A stretch of DNA of 64,000 nt from Streptomyces liliifuscus (GCF_016598615.1 NZ_CP066832.1:62001-126000), one strand, 5' to 3'; positions 50,473 through 59,964 are shown, numbered from the stretch's first letter. A program made the numbers and translations. The notes: a model not told the origin generated them from the letters alone.

Positions 50473-51054
50473 TCAGGGGTGCAGGGCGTAGCAGCGCAGG
50501 ACGTCGAGGTCGGCGGTCTGGACGGCGGACCAGCCCGCGGTGAGGATCTCCGCCTGCGCGGGTGTGATGCCGAGGCCCCGCAAAGGGTCGGTAGCGGGGC
50601 GGCGCCCGGCGATCTCGGTGACCACCCAGAAGGTCCCGCCCGGGGCAAGGAGGTGGCGGACGCGGTCGAGGAAGGCGGCCTTGTCGTCGATCCATCGGTA
50701 GACCAAGCGGCAGGTGACGACCGCGTACGCCGGCTCGGGCAGGACACGGAGGTCGTCGGTGGTGATGTCCATGCACCGCCAGGCCGGTTCGTGTCCGGGC
50801 CCGGTGTCCTGGGCGGCGGCGAGCTCGATGGCGCTGGGGGAGCAGTCGATGCCGGTGGCGCGGTAGCCGAGTCCGGCGAGGCGTCGGGCGAGCGAGCCGT
50901 CACCACAGCCGATGTCGAGGGCGGGGCGGTCGCGACCGGGGCCGAGGTGGTCTTCCAGCAGCCGGTTCTCGGTGTCGTCGAGCTGCCGGTAGCGGCGGCC
51001 CTGGGACCAGAGCGGCTCCCAGTAGGTCACGGCCGCAGTGGACGCGGTGGTCAT
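50473..51054 (-). CDS. SAM-dependent methyltransferase
   Basis: A 193-residue class I methyltransferase with LDIGCGDGSLARRLAGLG, GIDCSP and HLLAPGGTFWVV. ATG 51054 has AAGGAG upstream. It overlaps the end of the MFS remnant. It differs from the next methyltransferase, so they are not a recent duplication. Confidence 0.85.
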   Translation of the reverse strand: MTTASTAAVTYWEPLWSQGRRYRQLDDTENRLLEDHLGPGRDRPALDIGCGDGSLARRLAGLGYRATGIDCSPSAIELAAAQDTGPGHEPAWRCMDITTDDLRVLPEPAYAVVTCRLVYRWIDDKAAFLDRVRHLLAPGGTFWVVTEIAGRRPATDPLRGLGITPAQAEILTAGWSAVQTADLDVLRCYALHP

Positions 51055-51659
51055 GAAGGGGCTCCTTCTCGGGCTGGCGGCACGGCCGCGCGGGTGGGGA
51101 TCTTCCGCAGCGTGCGGACGGGTGAGGCCAGCAGCGGGACGACGGGTACGACTTGGAGGAGCGCGCCGACGGCGAGGGTGGCCCGGACGTCGAGGAGGAG
51201 GACCAGGCCGCCGGCGGTGGCGGCGGCGAGCGGGCGTGCCCCGGCGGTGAGCGTGGTGCTGGCGGACTGCATCCGGCCCTGGAAGGCCGGGTCGCACACG
51301 GCCTGGCGCAGGGAACGCTGGCTGGTCCCGGACGCCGTCGCCCAGAACAACTGCACCGCCAGCGTGCTGGCCAGGACGATCTGCCACCGCAGTCCTGGCC
51401 CGGCACACAGCAGGGGCACCTGGGCGAGGGGACTGACCGCGAACCCCACGATGATCGTGGGGCCGATACCGATCCGGGCGGCGATCCTCGGCGCGAGCAA
51501 CGCACCGACCACCCCGCCAGCACCCCCGATGCCCATGATCACGCCGAACGCGGATGGGGAGGCACCGAGCCGGTCCAGCAGGTTTGTTCCCGCACAGACC
51601 GTGTCCCCCGCAGGTCGTGTCGCTTTACGAGGCGACTGGCGACGTGGTCGGTGTCGCAT
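51051..51659 (-). pseudogene. MFS transporter remnant (C-terminal half)
   Basis: About 200 residues with five to six helices matching the second half of a major-facilitator permease (GVIMGIGGAGGVVGALLAPRIAARIG is the first recognisable helix). The N-terminal half, including the usual conserved loop, is absent and the first 20 residues are unrelated. Probably a truncated gene from a former export operon. Confidence 0.7.
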
Positions 51660-51834
51660 AGCAGCAGCGCATCGTGTCGCTATCCCCGTTCGGAGCTGTG
51701 ACGAAGGCCATACCCTACTTGCTCTCCTCCCGGCTGCTACAAGATCACTCGGCAGCCGAGCGGCCGCCCGCCGTCGAGCCCTTGCCGCCGCCAGCCGACT
51801 ACGCCTGTGCGGAACACCTGGAGGAAACCCTGCG

Positions 51835-51957
51835 ATGAAGAACCACGCCCCCTACTTGATCGCCACCGCGCTGCTGGGTTGGATCGCGTACCTCGTGCTG
51901 TGGATTGCCCGCGATCCCCAGCATGGCGGCCAGCCCTTGGCGAGGGGGCCCAAGTGA
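51835..51957 (+). CDS. Very small single-helix membrane protein
   Basis: A 40-codon frame with a good ribosome site (TGGAGGAAACC) before the ATG, one hydrophobic helix (LIATALLGWIAYLVLWIA) and a short polar tail. No family recognised. Confidence 0.5.
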   Translation: MKNHAPYLIATALLGWIAYLVLWIARDPQHGGQPLARGPK

Positions 51958-52005
51958 GCCGAAGGACACTCTGGGGTGATCTTGATGGGGCGAGGGGCTT
52001 CCAGG

Positions 52006-52320
52006 TCAGGATGGGGAGGCTGTTTCGAGTGCCTGCAGGAGCAGGCCGGGGTCGGGGGTGCCGGCGAATCCGTGTGTAGTTCGGTACACCCGGCAGGCCA
52101 GTCCCGCGGGGCGTCCGGGCTCGGCGAACGGGTCTCGCCCGTTGAGCAGGATGGTCGGCGACCCGGTGAAGCCTGCCCGTTCGGCCTGCTGCTGGTCGGT
52201 AATGACGCGCCTGGTGACCTCGGTGTCGTGCAAGCCGAGAGTGTCGAGCGCCCGACGCACCTGCAGGACGGCGGGCTCGGCGTTCGGGCAGTCCAGCACT
52301 GCCAAGACCTCGACCTTCAT
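52006..52320 (-). CDS. Thioredoxin-like protein related to the MerB N-terminal domain
   Basis: A 104-residue protein (VLAVLDCPNAEPAVLQVRRAL; FTGSPTILLNGRDPF; GLACRVYRT) that aligns with residues 1-95 of the merB fusion at 10024. One N-terminal Cys (DCPNA) and no CxxC. A free-standing version of the fused domain, perhaps a metal- or thiol-transfer protein. Confidence 0.7.
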   Translation of the reverse strand: MKVEVLAVLDCPNAEPAVLQVRRALDTLGLHDTEVTRRVITDQQQAERAGFTGSPTILLNGRDPFAEPGRPAGLACRVYRTTHGFAGTPDPGLLLQALETASPS

Positions 52321-52562
52321 CTCTCCAGTATCGCGCGTATCGGGTCCGTGAGGACCGCGCCTGTCGGGGCCCGCCGCGCCGGGCGTTGCCCCTTCGTACG
52401 GAGCGGGGAGGGGATCACCGCGGCTTCCTTCAGGGGTCGTTCTCTCCGTACAGCGGTTGTCGGCGAAAAGATCTTGGACAGTGCAGGACCCCGGCGGCAG
52501 TGTCCGCCGAGGTCTGCACGTTGCCTCCACTCAGTGCCCCGAGATCCTCGCCCTCGCCCTCA

Positions 52563-52706
52563 GAGAATCTCGGCGCACTGAAGGGGAACAAGGGCGACCA
52601 GAACTACGTCCTGCCCGCCGATGTCGACCCGGCCGAGTACATGAGTGTGAGCATCTGGTGCGACCGTTTCGACGTCTCGTTCGGCGCGGCGGAACTGGCT
52701 CTGCCT
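52563..52706 (+). pseudogene. DM13-domain remnant
   Basis: The frame holds LKGNKGDQNYVLPADVDP, SVSIWCDRFDVSFGAA, the C-terminal half of a DM13 electron-transfer domain. No start or signal peptide precedes it and the frame continues into unrelated sequence, so only a fragment survives. Confidence 0.65.
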
Positions 52707-52884
52707 GACGGATTTTCAACCCAGGGCGTCGGGGACGTGAGCCCCCATCCGCACCGGGATATCGGGTGCCGGAATTCTGAGTCCTGCGGCACCTGGCATC
52801 GACGTCGCGGACGAATCCCTACGGCCTCGGTCGTGAGATGACGACGCAGAGCGCGGGAACCGGCAGGAGTACGGGTGTTGGTGT

Positions 52885-53910
52885 TCAGGGCCTGCTGGCG
52901 GCGAAGAAGGGCATGCTGTCGAGGGGGACGATCTCGATGTTCTTGCCGGTGCGCGGTGCGTGGATGGCCTTGCCGTTGCCGACGTACATGCCGTTGTGCT
53001 GGTTGTCGTTGTACCAGTAGATGATGTCGCCGGGCTGCAGGTCGGAGCGGGCGACCTTGCGGCCGGCGTCGTACATCTCCTTGACCGTGCGCGGCAGCGA
53101 GACCCCCGCCGTGCGCCAGGAGGCGCCCACCAGCCCCGAGCAGTCGAAGGAGTTGGGGCCCGTCGAGCCCCACTCGTAGGGCTTGCCGAGCTGCGCGTAC
53201 GCGAAGTCGAGCGCGGCCTTGGCGCGGCCGCTCGCCGGGCCGTTGTAGGTGGCGGCGGAGTCGCTGACGCCCGCGGCGGCGTCGTCCCGCTCCTGGTCGG
53301 CTTCCATTCTGGCGCGCTGTGCGGCCGTCAGGCTGTTCAGGAGCTTGCGCGCCTTGGTGAGCTTGGCCTGGACCTCGTCCCTTTTCTTGGCGGCCTTGGT
53401 ACGCGTCTCCTCCAGGTCCTTCAGGCGTTCCTGGGCGGTCTGGCGCTCCTGGGTGAGTTCGCGCTGCTTGGCCTGCATCGCCCCGAGGGCGTCGGCCTGT
53501 CGGTTGCTCGTACGGTCGAGCATCTCGGCCTGTTCGAGATAGTCGTCCGGGTCACCGGACAGGAAGAGCTGCACGCTCGGGTCGATGCCGCCGCTGCGGT
53601 ACTGCGCGGCCGCCAACGGGCCTATCTTCTCCCGCAGTTCGTTGACCTCCTGCTGCTTGCGGGCCAGCCGGTCCCGCGCGCGGTCGGCCTCTCGCTGGAG
53701 TTTCTTCTGCTCCGCGCTGATGCGGTTGTACTCCTCTGTGGGAGCCGTGGCCTCCTCGTAGAGCTTCTCCACCTGCTGGCGCACCTCGTCCACCGTGGGC
53801 TTGGGGGCCGCCTGGGCCTGCGTCGGCAGGAGGCTGACGGCGCCGGCGGCCATGCCGAGCGTGGCGATCCGGGCGCGGCTGGGCGGCTTCGGCCGACGGT
53901 GCGTTCCCAT
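52885..53910 (-). CDS. Secreted NlpC/P60 peptidoglycan hydrolase
   Basis: A 341-residue protein. Signal peptide residues 1-35 (SRARIATLGMAAGAVSLL...AQA), a long coiled coil (about 40-215) and an NlpC/P60 domain with Cys257 (FDCSG), His305 and His317. It is RipA/CwlO-like and cuts D-glutamyl-mDAP bonds. ATG 53910 with AGAGGAG upstream gives a complete signal peptide. A tandem octamer lies upstream at 54004-54019. It may be a wall-stress target of the BlaI gene further along. Confidence 0.9.
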   Translation of the reverse strand: MGTHRRPKPPSRARIATLGMAAGAVSLLPTQAQAAPKPTVDEVRQQVEKLYEEATAPTEEYNRISAEQKKLQREADRARDRLARKQQEVNELREKIGPLAAAQYRSGGIDPSVQLFLSGDPDDYLEQAEMLDRTSNRQADALGAMQAKQRELTQERQTAQERLKDLEETRTKAAKKRDEVQAKLTKARKLLNSLTAAQRARMEADQERDDAAAGVSDSAATYNGPASGRAKAALDFAYAQLGKPYEWGSTGPNSFDCSGLVGASWRTAGVSLPRTVKEMYDAGRKVARSDLQPGDIIYWYNDNQHNGMYVGNGKAIHAPRTGKNIEIVPLDSMPFFAASRP

Positions 53911-54003
53911 GCTGGGGTGGCTCCTCTGCGCGTCTTTGGACCAAGCAACTGAGCGTGCCCGTCGGATCGGTGCACGGCTGCCAGTGAGCAAGCGCGTTAG
54001 AAC

Positions 54004-54019
54004 TTAGTAGTTTAGTAGT
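54004..54019. promoter_or_regulatory. Tandem octamer upstream of the NlpC/P60 gene
   Basis: TTAGTAGT occurs twice in direct contact. It lies between the hydrolase gene and the M56 gene; related TAGTAG sequence is found upstream of the second blaI (about 55394). Candidate BlaI operator. Confidence 0.4.
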
Positions 54020-54066
54020 TCGTCCCGCAAGTGAGTCCGAATCACACCAGTCTCAGGTGCCGCCGG

Positions 54067-54978
54067 TCAGCCGAGACCGGGCGGGCACGCGATGACCAGA
54101 GGCAGCAGCGGAGTGGTCACGGCCGCGGCGGCCATCGAACCCCGCAGGACGGGGTGCGGGGTCCTGCGCGGCCCCAGGACTCGCTGCAGGCGGATCAGGA
54201 CGGTCTGACCTCCTGCCGCGAATGCCCCCGCCGGGGCACGGGCCTCCGCCATCTCGTACATGACAGTGGCGAGCGTGTCTTGGGAGTGGCTGCGCAGGGC
54301 GCGATCGTCCGCGACCATCTCCAGCAGGAGGGCCGTCTGCTCCCGGGCGTGGCGGGCCAGCGGCAGTCGGCGGAACACGGAGTCGAACGCCTCCACGGCG
54401 ATCAGTGCCAGGTGATGCCGGCCCGCGACATGGCTTTGCTCGTGTGCCAGCACCGCGTCGAGCTGCTCCGGCGTCAGCCGGCGCACCGCCGCGTCGCTGA
54501 TCACGATCCGGGGGCGCAGTCCGGGCAGGCAGTAGGCGGCGGGGACGTCGTAGGGCAGGACGGTGGCGTTCAGGTGGGGCGAGTGGCGGCCCACCAGGTC
54601 CACGGCTTTGCGGTGTCGTGTGCGTGCCCGGCGGGCTCGTACGAGGTGGAAGGCGAAGCTCGCGGCCAGGGCCACCACGATGGTGGCGGGCAGGGCGACG
54701 GCGAGCCGGTCCGCGGTGTCGGGGTCCGGGTGGGCTGATCCCACGTCAAGTCCGCAGGAGTGCAGCAGGCCCACCAGTCCCGCGTGCAGGTGCTCGGTCG
54801 GTACGGCCAGGTTGTACGCGGCGAGCGTGGCCGCGATCGAGAACGCGACCGTCAGGGCGTGCCACACCGCCGCCGCCAGGGCGGGCGCGCGGTGCGGCCA
54901 GCTGCTGCGCAGCATGAGGTGCGGGGCGACGAAGCCGATGGCTGCGGTGTAGGCGATCAGAACGGGGGCCGCGTTCAC
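54067..54978 (-). CDS. M56-family membrane metalloprotease (second pair)
   Basis: A 303-residue protein with N-terminal helices, zinc motif HEQSH near residue 180 with EMVADD downstream, and a last hydrophobic segment. GTG 54978 overlaps the blaI stop (GTGA). Diverged from the M56 protein at 23825 (HEHAH). Likely antirepressor of the neighbouring BlaI. Confidence 0.86.
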   Translation of the reverse strand: MNAAPVLIAYTAAIGFVAPHLMLRSSWPHRAPALAAAVWHALTVAFSIAATLAAYNLAVPTEHLHAGLVGLLHSCGLDVGSAHPDPDTADRLAVALPATIVVALAASFAFHLVRARRARTRHRKAVDLVGRHSPHLNATVLPYDVPAAYCLPGLRPRIVISDAAVRRLTPEQLDAVLAHEQSHVAGRHHLALIAVEAFDSVFRRLPLARHAREQTALLLEMVADDRALRSHSQDTLATVMYEMAEARAPAGAFAAGGQTVLIRLQRVLGPRRTPHPVLRGSMAAAAVTTPLLPLVIACPPGLG

Positions 54979-55343
54979 GGCTTGTCCTGTCGTCCCACGT
55001 TCCGCAGGGCCTTGCGCAGGGCGGCCACTTCCTCCTCGGACATGTTCTCGACGAAGTGGACCAGCGCGGCCGGGCGGTCCTTGCTGGCTCCCAGACCGTC
55101 CTCCATGAGCGCGGCGGCGTACGCCTCGCGGCTGCGGACCGGGGTGTACAGCCAGGCGCGGCCCTGCTTGCCGCGCAGCAGCCAGCCTTTGGAGTACAGG
55201 ATGTTGGTGACGGTCATCACCGTGGTGTACGCGACGGGACGGGTCTTGTTGATGTCGTCGACGACTTCGCGCACCGTCGCCGGACGGTTCCACGTCCAGA
55301 GGCGATCCATGATCTCCGCCTCGAGATCCCCCAGCCGCCGCAT
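54975..55343 (-). CDS. BlaI/MecI-family repressor (second pair)
   Basis: A 122-residue winged-helix repressor (GDLEAEIMDRLWTWNRPATVREVV; YTTVMTVTNILYSKGWL). It heads a two-gene operon with the M56 protease. Adjacent to the NlpC/P60 gene, so a cell-wall signal is plausible. The CCTAA-N5-TTAGG element of the first pair is not seen here. Confidence 0.9.
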   Translation of the reverse strand: MRRLGDLEAEIMDRLWTWNRPATVREVVDDINKTRPVAYTTVMTVTNILYSKGWLLRGKQGRAWLYTPVRSREAYAAALMEDGLGASKDRPAALVHFVENMSEEEVAALRKALRNVGRQDKP

Positions 55344-55571
55344 GGCCCCGACTCCCTTTCACCACCGAATGCGCAAGCGAATACGCAGCGCCATAGTAGA
55401 CGGGCTCCCTTACAGCTTCCCTCGCGGAGGCGTCCGACGAAGAAGCTCGCCAAACGTCCAGACATCACGCGCTTGCCCTCGGCGCTCCCGACCCTTGTTC
55501 ATGCTGCGTTCAGTGTGCGCTTCGAGACTTGCCGGTCAGCATGCTCGCAGCATTCGATCGAAGGGCTTTCA

Positions 55572-57068
55572 GTGAAGGACAAGAACGCCAAGGATCCCGC
55601 GCCTTCTGCAGTCTCCAGGCGCCAGTTGGTCAAGTACGCCGGCGTCGGGGCAACCCTGGTCGCGGCAAGCCCGCTGGCGGGGGCCACTCCCGCCGCGGCG
55701 GATGACGGTGACACCCACACGCCGGGCGGCGGCTCCCGAAGAAGAGTGTGGCGTGCCGGCGATCACCACGTGCACTCGGAGTACAGCGGCTCGTTCGACA
55801 CGTCGGCGAACCCGCCGAAGTTCCAGAAGGGCGGCGACGCCGTCTACCCGATCGTCACCAACGCGATCATGGCGAAGCACTTCGGCCTCACCTGGGCGAT
55901 GTGTACCGACCACGGTGGGCCGACGCACTCGAAGGTGAACCTTGAGCAGGCGTATCCGGACCTGCTGCGCTCACGCGTGCTCGTGCCCGAAATTCTCCAG
56001 TTCTGGGGGATGGAGTTCGACGCCCCGGCGCTGGACCACCACACGCTGATGATCCCTCACCACGCGGACGAGGCCCAGCAGTTGTTCGAGCTGGAGAGCC
56101 GCTTCGCCGCACGCGACGCCTTCCCCTCCGATCCCGGCCGCAACACCGAGGCCAAGATGATCGAGTTCCTGAAGGCCGCGAAGGACATGCGGCAGAAGCC
56201 GCTGGTCATCGCCCATCACGCGGCACGCTCGGCGACCGGCCTCGGCGTCTACGGGCAGGACACGCCGCGCGAGTTCCGCAACGGCAACAACGCCGCACCG
56301 GAGATATACGTCGGTTTCGAGGGGGCTCCCGGCCACCAGGCCGGCCCGCTCAACGGCGGCGCGCGCGGCGGCTACGGCAGCTACCCGACCCACGGTGGCT
56401 TCGACCAGATGACGGCTCGTGTCGGCGGGCTGTGGGATTCGCTGCTGGGCGAGGGCCGGCGCTGGTGGATCACCGCGACCTCGGACTCGCACGTGCACTG
56501 GACGCGCGGCGGCTCCGACTTCTGGCCCGGCGAGTACAGCAAGACCTACGTGCTGGCCAGGCAGGACTACGCCGACATCATGGACGGGCTCCGCAACGGC
56601 CGGATCTGGGTCGGCACGGGCGACCTGATCACCAGCCTCGATCTCACGGCCGGCAGCCAGGGCCGGAGTGCGGCCATGGGCGAGACCCTCTCCGTGAGCC
56701 GCCGCAAGCGCAGCGACGTCGACATCGAGATCCGGTTCCGGCCGCTTGCCGGCAAGAACGCGAACGGCGACCACCCGGAGGTCCAGCGCGTCGACCTGAT
56801 CGTCGGTCAGGTCACCGGCCCGACCGCCAACCCCGACTCCGACACCAACCCCACCACGAAGGTCGTGGCGCGGTTCGGCCCCCGCGACTGGCGCAAGCAC
56901 GGCAACGAGTACGTCATCAAGTACACCCTGCGCAACGTCGAGACCGACCTCTACGCCCGCGTGCGCGGCACGAGCACCGACGAGGCGGAGCCGCTCGCCG
57001 ACGGACTGGAGAGCCCCTGGGACGATCTGTGGTTCTACTCGAACCCGGTGTTCGTCCAGGTCCGCTAA
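55572..57068 (+). CDS. Tat-exported PHP-domain phosphoesterase-like protein
   Basis: A 498-residue protein. Twin-arginine signal SRRQLVKYAGVGATL (about 15-30), then GDHHVHSEYSGSF, TDHGG, IAHHAA and SDSHVHW, the histidine motifs of the PHP metal-dependent phosphoesterase superfamily. A C-terminal beta domain follows. GTG 55572 gives the Tat signal at the right distance. Probably an extracellular metalloenzyme; the substrate is unknown. A strong hairpin follows. Confidence 0.82.
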   Translation: MKDKNAKDPAPSAVSRRQLVKYAGVGATLVAASPLAGATPAAADDGDTHTPGGGSRRRVWRAGDHHVHSEYSGSFDTSANPPKFQKGGDAVYPIVTNAIMAKHFGLTWAMCTDHGGPTHSKVNLEQAYPDLLRSRVLVPEILQFWGMEFDAPALDHHTLMIPHHADEAQQLFELESRFAARDAFPSDPGRNTEAKMIEFLKAAKDMRQKPLVIAHHAARSATGLGVYGQDTPREFRNGNNAAPEIYVGFEGAPGHQAGPLNGGARGGYGSYPTHGGFDQMTARVGGLWDSLLGEGRRWWITATSDSHVHWTRGGSDFWPGEYSKTYVLARQDYADIMDGLRNGRIWVGTGDLITSLDLTAGSQGRSAAMGETLSVSRRKRSDVDIEIRFRPLAGKNANGDHPEVQRVDLIVGQVTGPTANPDSDTNPTTKVVARFGPRDWRKHGNEYVIKYTLRNVETDLYARVRGTSTDEAEPLADGLESPWDDLWFYSNPVFVQVR

Positions 57069-57137
57069 CCCTGTCCCCGCAAGGTGTTTTCGCCCGGCGG
57101 CAGTTGACCGCTGTCAGCCGTTCCCTGCGCAATAGCA

Positions 57138-57173
57138 ACCCGCCGGACGCTGCCCGGGCAACGTCCGGCGGGT
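57138..57173 (+). terminator. Hairpin after the PHP-domain gene
   Basis: A perfect 12-bp stem ACCCGCCGGACG / CGTCCGGCGGGT with a 12-base loop. Confidence 0.8.
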
Positions 57174-57217
57174 GGTCCGCGTCCTACAGCAAGTAAGCGT
57201 GGGGGAGGGAGAAGGCG

Positions 57218-58024
57218 ATGGATTCAGTCGCCGTGAACGGGGTGCGGCTCGCGTACGAGAGAGTCGGCACCGGGCGGCCCGTGGTCCTGGCGGGCGGGAC
57301 CGGAATGCCACCCGTCGCCTGGGAGTTCAGTGGCCTGCGCGATGCGCTGGTGGAAGCCGGGCACGAGGTGGTCACCTATGCGGCACGCGGCGTGGCCCCG
57401 TCCGACGCGCCCCCCGCCCCCTACACGATGGCGCAGCTGGCAGCGGATCTGGAAGGACTCCTGACAGCCCTGGACATCGGCGAAACCGCGGTCGTCGGCT
57501 ACTCCCTGGGGGGCTTCACTGCCGAGTTGCTGGCCCGCTCCCGCCCCGACCTGGTGCGCTCGCTCGTACTCATGGCCGGTGCCGGGCCGCTCACCGCCGT
57601 GCTGGACGCGGTCCTGCGGGCTGAGGCCGAACTCATCGAGGCCACCGGGACACTGCCGCCCGCCTTCGTCCGGCTCCAGACGCTGCTTTCCACACTGGCA
57701 CCGTCGGTGCTGTGTGAGGACGAGGAGCAGGTCCGCGGCTGGCTGGACCTGCTCAGCTCACAGGAGCAGGCGTGGACGTCAGCCGAGGGCGAGCGAGGCC
57801 AGTCGGCGGCAGCCGCCGACTGGCTGCGTGACGGGACCCGTATGGGCAGGCTCCGTGACATCACGGCACCCGCTCTGGTCGTCTGCTTCGAGCACGACAC
57901 GTACTTCCCGCCGCGCAGCGGCCAGGTTGCCGCAGACTCGCTGCCGAACTCCCGGTTCGTACACGTCCCGGGTGCGGCCCATGGCGGGCTGCTGACCCAT
58001 CCGCAGCCCGTCAAGGACCACTGA
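57218..58024 (+). CDS. Alpha/beta hydrolase
   Basis: A 268-residue enzyme with nucleophile elbow GYSLGG, acid in FEHDTYFPP and base in GAAHGGLLTHP. The protein stops about ten residues after the catalytic His (VKDH), short of the usual last helix, so the C-terminus may have been cut by rearrangement. GGAGGGAG precedes ATG 57218. The substrate is unknown. Confidence 0.83.
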   Translation: MDSVAVNGVRLAYERVGTGRPVVLAGGTGMPPVAWEFSGLRDALVEAGHEVVTYAARGVAPSDAPPAPYTMAQLAADLEGLLTALDIGETAVVGYSLGGFTAELLARSRPDLVRSLVLMAGAGPLTAVLDAVLRAEAELIEATGTLPPAFVRLQTLLSTLAPSVLCEDEEQVRGWLDLLSSQEQAWTSAEGERGQSAAAADWLRDGTRMGRLRDITAPALVVCFEHDTYFPPRSGQVAADSLPNSRFVHVPGAAHGGLLTHPQPVKDH

Positions 58025-58085
58025 AGACGCGATGATGTGGCGGTCCGCAGCCTTGGATTGCCGTAGACCGCCACAGGCCACCCCG

Positions 58086-58787
58086 CTACCGCGCTGCGGA
58101 ACCACGCTCCTTGAGCATGTCGGCCATCAACTCCATCTCCGACTGCTGGGCGTCGACCATGCCCTGGGCGAGCTTCTTCTCCACCTGGACCTCGCACCGC
58201 TGAGCGCAGGCACGTGCCATGGTCACGCCGCCCATGTGGTGGTCGGTCATCAGCTGCAGGTAGAGGACCTCGGCCTGCCGCCCCTTGAGCTTGCCCAGCT
58301 GCTCCAACTCACCGTCGGTCGCCATCCCGGGCATCAGAGCCCCGCCCTTGGCCTGGTGCTCACCATGCCCCTGGTCTTTCATCCAGGTCATGTAGCCGTC
58401 GACGGAGATCTTCGGCAGCTCCCACAGATCAAGCCAACCGAACAGCATGCCGCGCTGGTTGGCCTGGGTCTGGGCGATGTCGTACGCCAGGCGCCGGACG
58501 TCCTCATCGTCCGTCCGGTCGCGGACGATGTAGGACATCTCCACGGCCTGCTGGTGGTGAACGGCCATGTCCCGGGCGAAGCCCGCGTCGGCGGAGTCGA
58601 CGGCCGGCACCGGGCTGGTGGCAGTGTCGTCGGAGAGAGAGGTGGTCAGCGCCCAGGCGGCCAGCGCCAGCACCACGACGACCGCCGTGGCGATGAGGAA
58701 CGGTCGCGACGTGGGCCGTGTCGGCATGGAGCCCGCGTCCGCCGTGTCGGTGTCCGTGTCTTCGGTCAGTGTTTCGGTGTCGCTCAT
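58086..58787 (-). CDS. DUF305 (CopM-like) exported protein (module 2)
   Basis: A 233-residue protein nearly identical in plan to the one at 30404: acidic N-terminus, anchor helix (about 30-50), FARDMAVHHQQAVEM, GYMTWM, LMTDHHMGGVTMARAC. Likely envelope copper binding. Third gene of an inverted DUF6153-DUF3105-DUF305 module; ATGA overlap with DUF3105. Confidence 0.87.
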   Translation of the reverse strand: MSDTETLTEDTDTDTADAGSMPTRPTSRPFLIATAVVVVLALAAWALTTSLSDDTATSPVPAVDSADAGFARDMAVHHQQAVEMSYIVRDRTDDEDVRRLAYDIAQTQANQRGMLFGWLDLWELPKISVDGYMTWMKDQGHGEHQAKGGALMPGMATDGELEQLGKLKGRQAEVLYLQLMTDHHMGGVTMARACAQRCEVQVEKKLAQGMVDAQQSEMELMADMLKERGSAAR

Positions 58788-59449
58788 GCCGCGCTCAGTC
58801 CGTTCGTGCACGCGGCGCCCGGCTCGGGGGTCTGTGCGCCCTGGACGTACTTGGTGAGGAACTTCTCGACCCGGGGATCCGAAGCCTTGTCGACGCTGAG
58901 CTGTGTCCCCCATGCGGAGAGCATGATGGTGCCGGCCTGTTCCTTGACCGGGCTCATCAGGGTGTACGGGGTCTTGGCGACCTGCTTGGCCAGTTGCTCC
59001 GTGTCGGCGCTGGACGCCTTGTCGTTGTACGTGATCCAGACCGCGCCGTGCTCCAGGGAATGGACCGCGTTTCCGGCGGCGACGGGCTTCTCGTAGACGT
59101 CGCCCTGGCAGTTCATCCAGGCGTTCTTGTGGTCACCGCCGACCGCGGGGGTCATCGGGTAGTCGACGTCCTGTTCGACGTGGTTGCGGCCGAGCTTCTT
59201 CGCGTCCCAGCTCTTCGTGCCCTGCACGGGCTTCTTGGCCTCGGCGGTTTTCTGCTCTTCCTTTTCATTGGCGCTGTTGAGGGCGTACGCGCCCCAGCCG
59301 GCCAGCGACACGACGACGAGCGTGCTGGTCGTGATGGCGAGGATGCGGTTGCGGCGCTCGCGGGCCTTCTCGGCACGGCGCATTGCCTGCACATGAGCCT
59401 TGCGTTCAGCGGAGCTGCGGGCGGACTTGCCTGTCTTGGGGGCACCCAT
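58784..59449 (-). CDS. DUF3105 membrane-anchored protein (module 2)
   Basis: A 221-residue counterpart of the protein at 29751: basic N-terminus (MRRAEKARERRNRI shared), anchor helix, VHSLEHGAVWITYN, KTPYTLMSP and PEPGAACTNG. The shared segments show that the two modules are related by duplication or parallel acquisition. Confidence 0.87.
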   Translation of the reverse strand: MGAPKTGKSARSSAERKAHVQAMRRAEKARERRNRILAITTSTLVVVSLAGWGAYALNSANEKEEQKTAEAKKPVQGTKSWDAKKLGRNHVEQDVDYPMTPAVGGDHKNAWMNCQGDVYEKPVAAGNAVHSLEHGAVWITYNDKASSADTEQLAKQVAKTPYTLMSPVKEQAGTIMLSAWGTQLSVDKASDPRVEKFLTKYVQGAQTPEPGAACTNGLSAA

Positions 59450-59547
59450 GGGTGTTCCTTGTCCCCGCCGCGCGAAGGCACGGCGGTGCTACGAAGGGGG
59501 ATGTCGGATGGAGGGAGAGCGGCACGGGGAGCCGCCCGGACATCCCG

Positions 59548-59964
59548 CTACGTCCGCAGCACCTGCAGCACATGGAGGCTCGGCGCCGCGCGGCCCGTCT
59601 GCGACACCGCCGCGAGGAGAGGGCCGGTTGGCCTCGATGCGCAGGGCATTTCCGGTAGGACCACCGGGTCGAGCTGGGGTGGTGTGGAGACGACGGCCCC
59701 GACATGGTGCGTCGCCGAGACGCAGCAGGTCCCGCCCGCCGGACAGCCGTCCGGCATCGCGGCCCTGGAACCGTGCGACGACGCGCTCGCCTCGGTCGGG
59801 GCAACAGCGGTGACCTGCACAATGGGCCCCCGCGTTACATCGTGGTGCCCAACCGCACTCACGCACACGAACAGAGCGGTCAGCGCCGCGGCCAGCCAGC
59901 ACGCGAGGGCGGCCGATCCCACGGACCTCCGCGCCCTATTGTCGCCGTGTCCCGCTCGGTTCAT
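59548..59964 (-). CDS. DUF6153-like exported protein (module 2)
   Basis: A 138-residue protein with signal helix, HHDV, DGCPAGGTCCVS cysteine motif and C-terminal PSLHVLQVLRT, matching the protein at 29221. TACTAT lies 8 bases before ATG 59964, again suggesting a leaderless mRNA. First gene of the module. Confidence 0.7.
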   Translation of the reverse strand: MNRAGHGDNRARRSVGSAALACWLAAALTALFVCVSAVGHHDVTRGPIVQVTAVAPTEASASSHGSRAAMPDGCPAGGTCCVSATHHVGAVVSTPPQLDPVVLPEMPCASRPTGPLLAAVSQTGRAAPSLHVLQVLRT

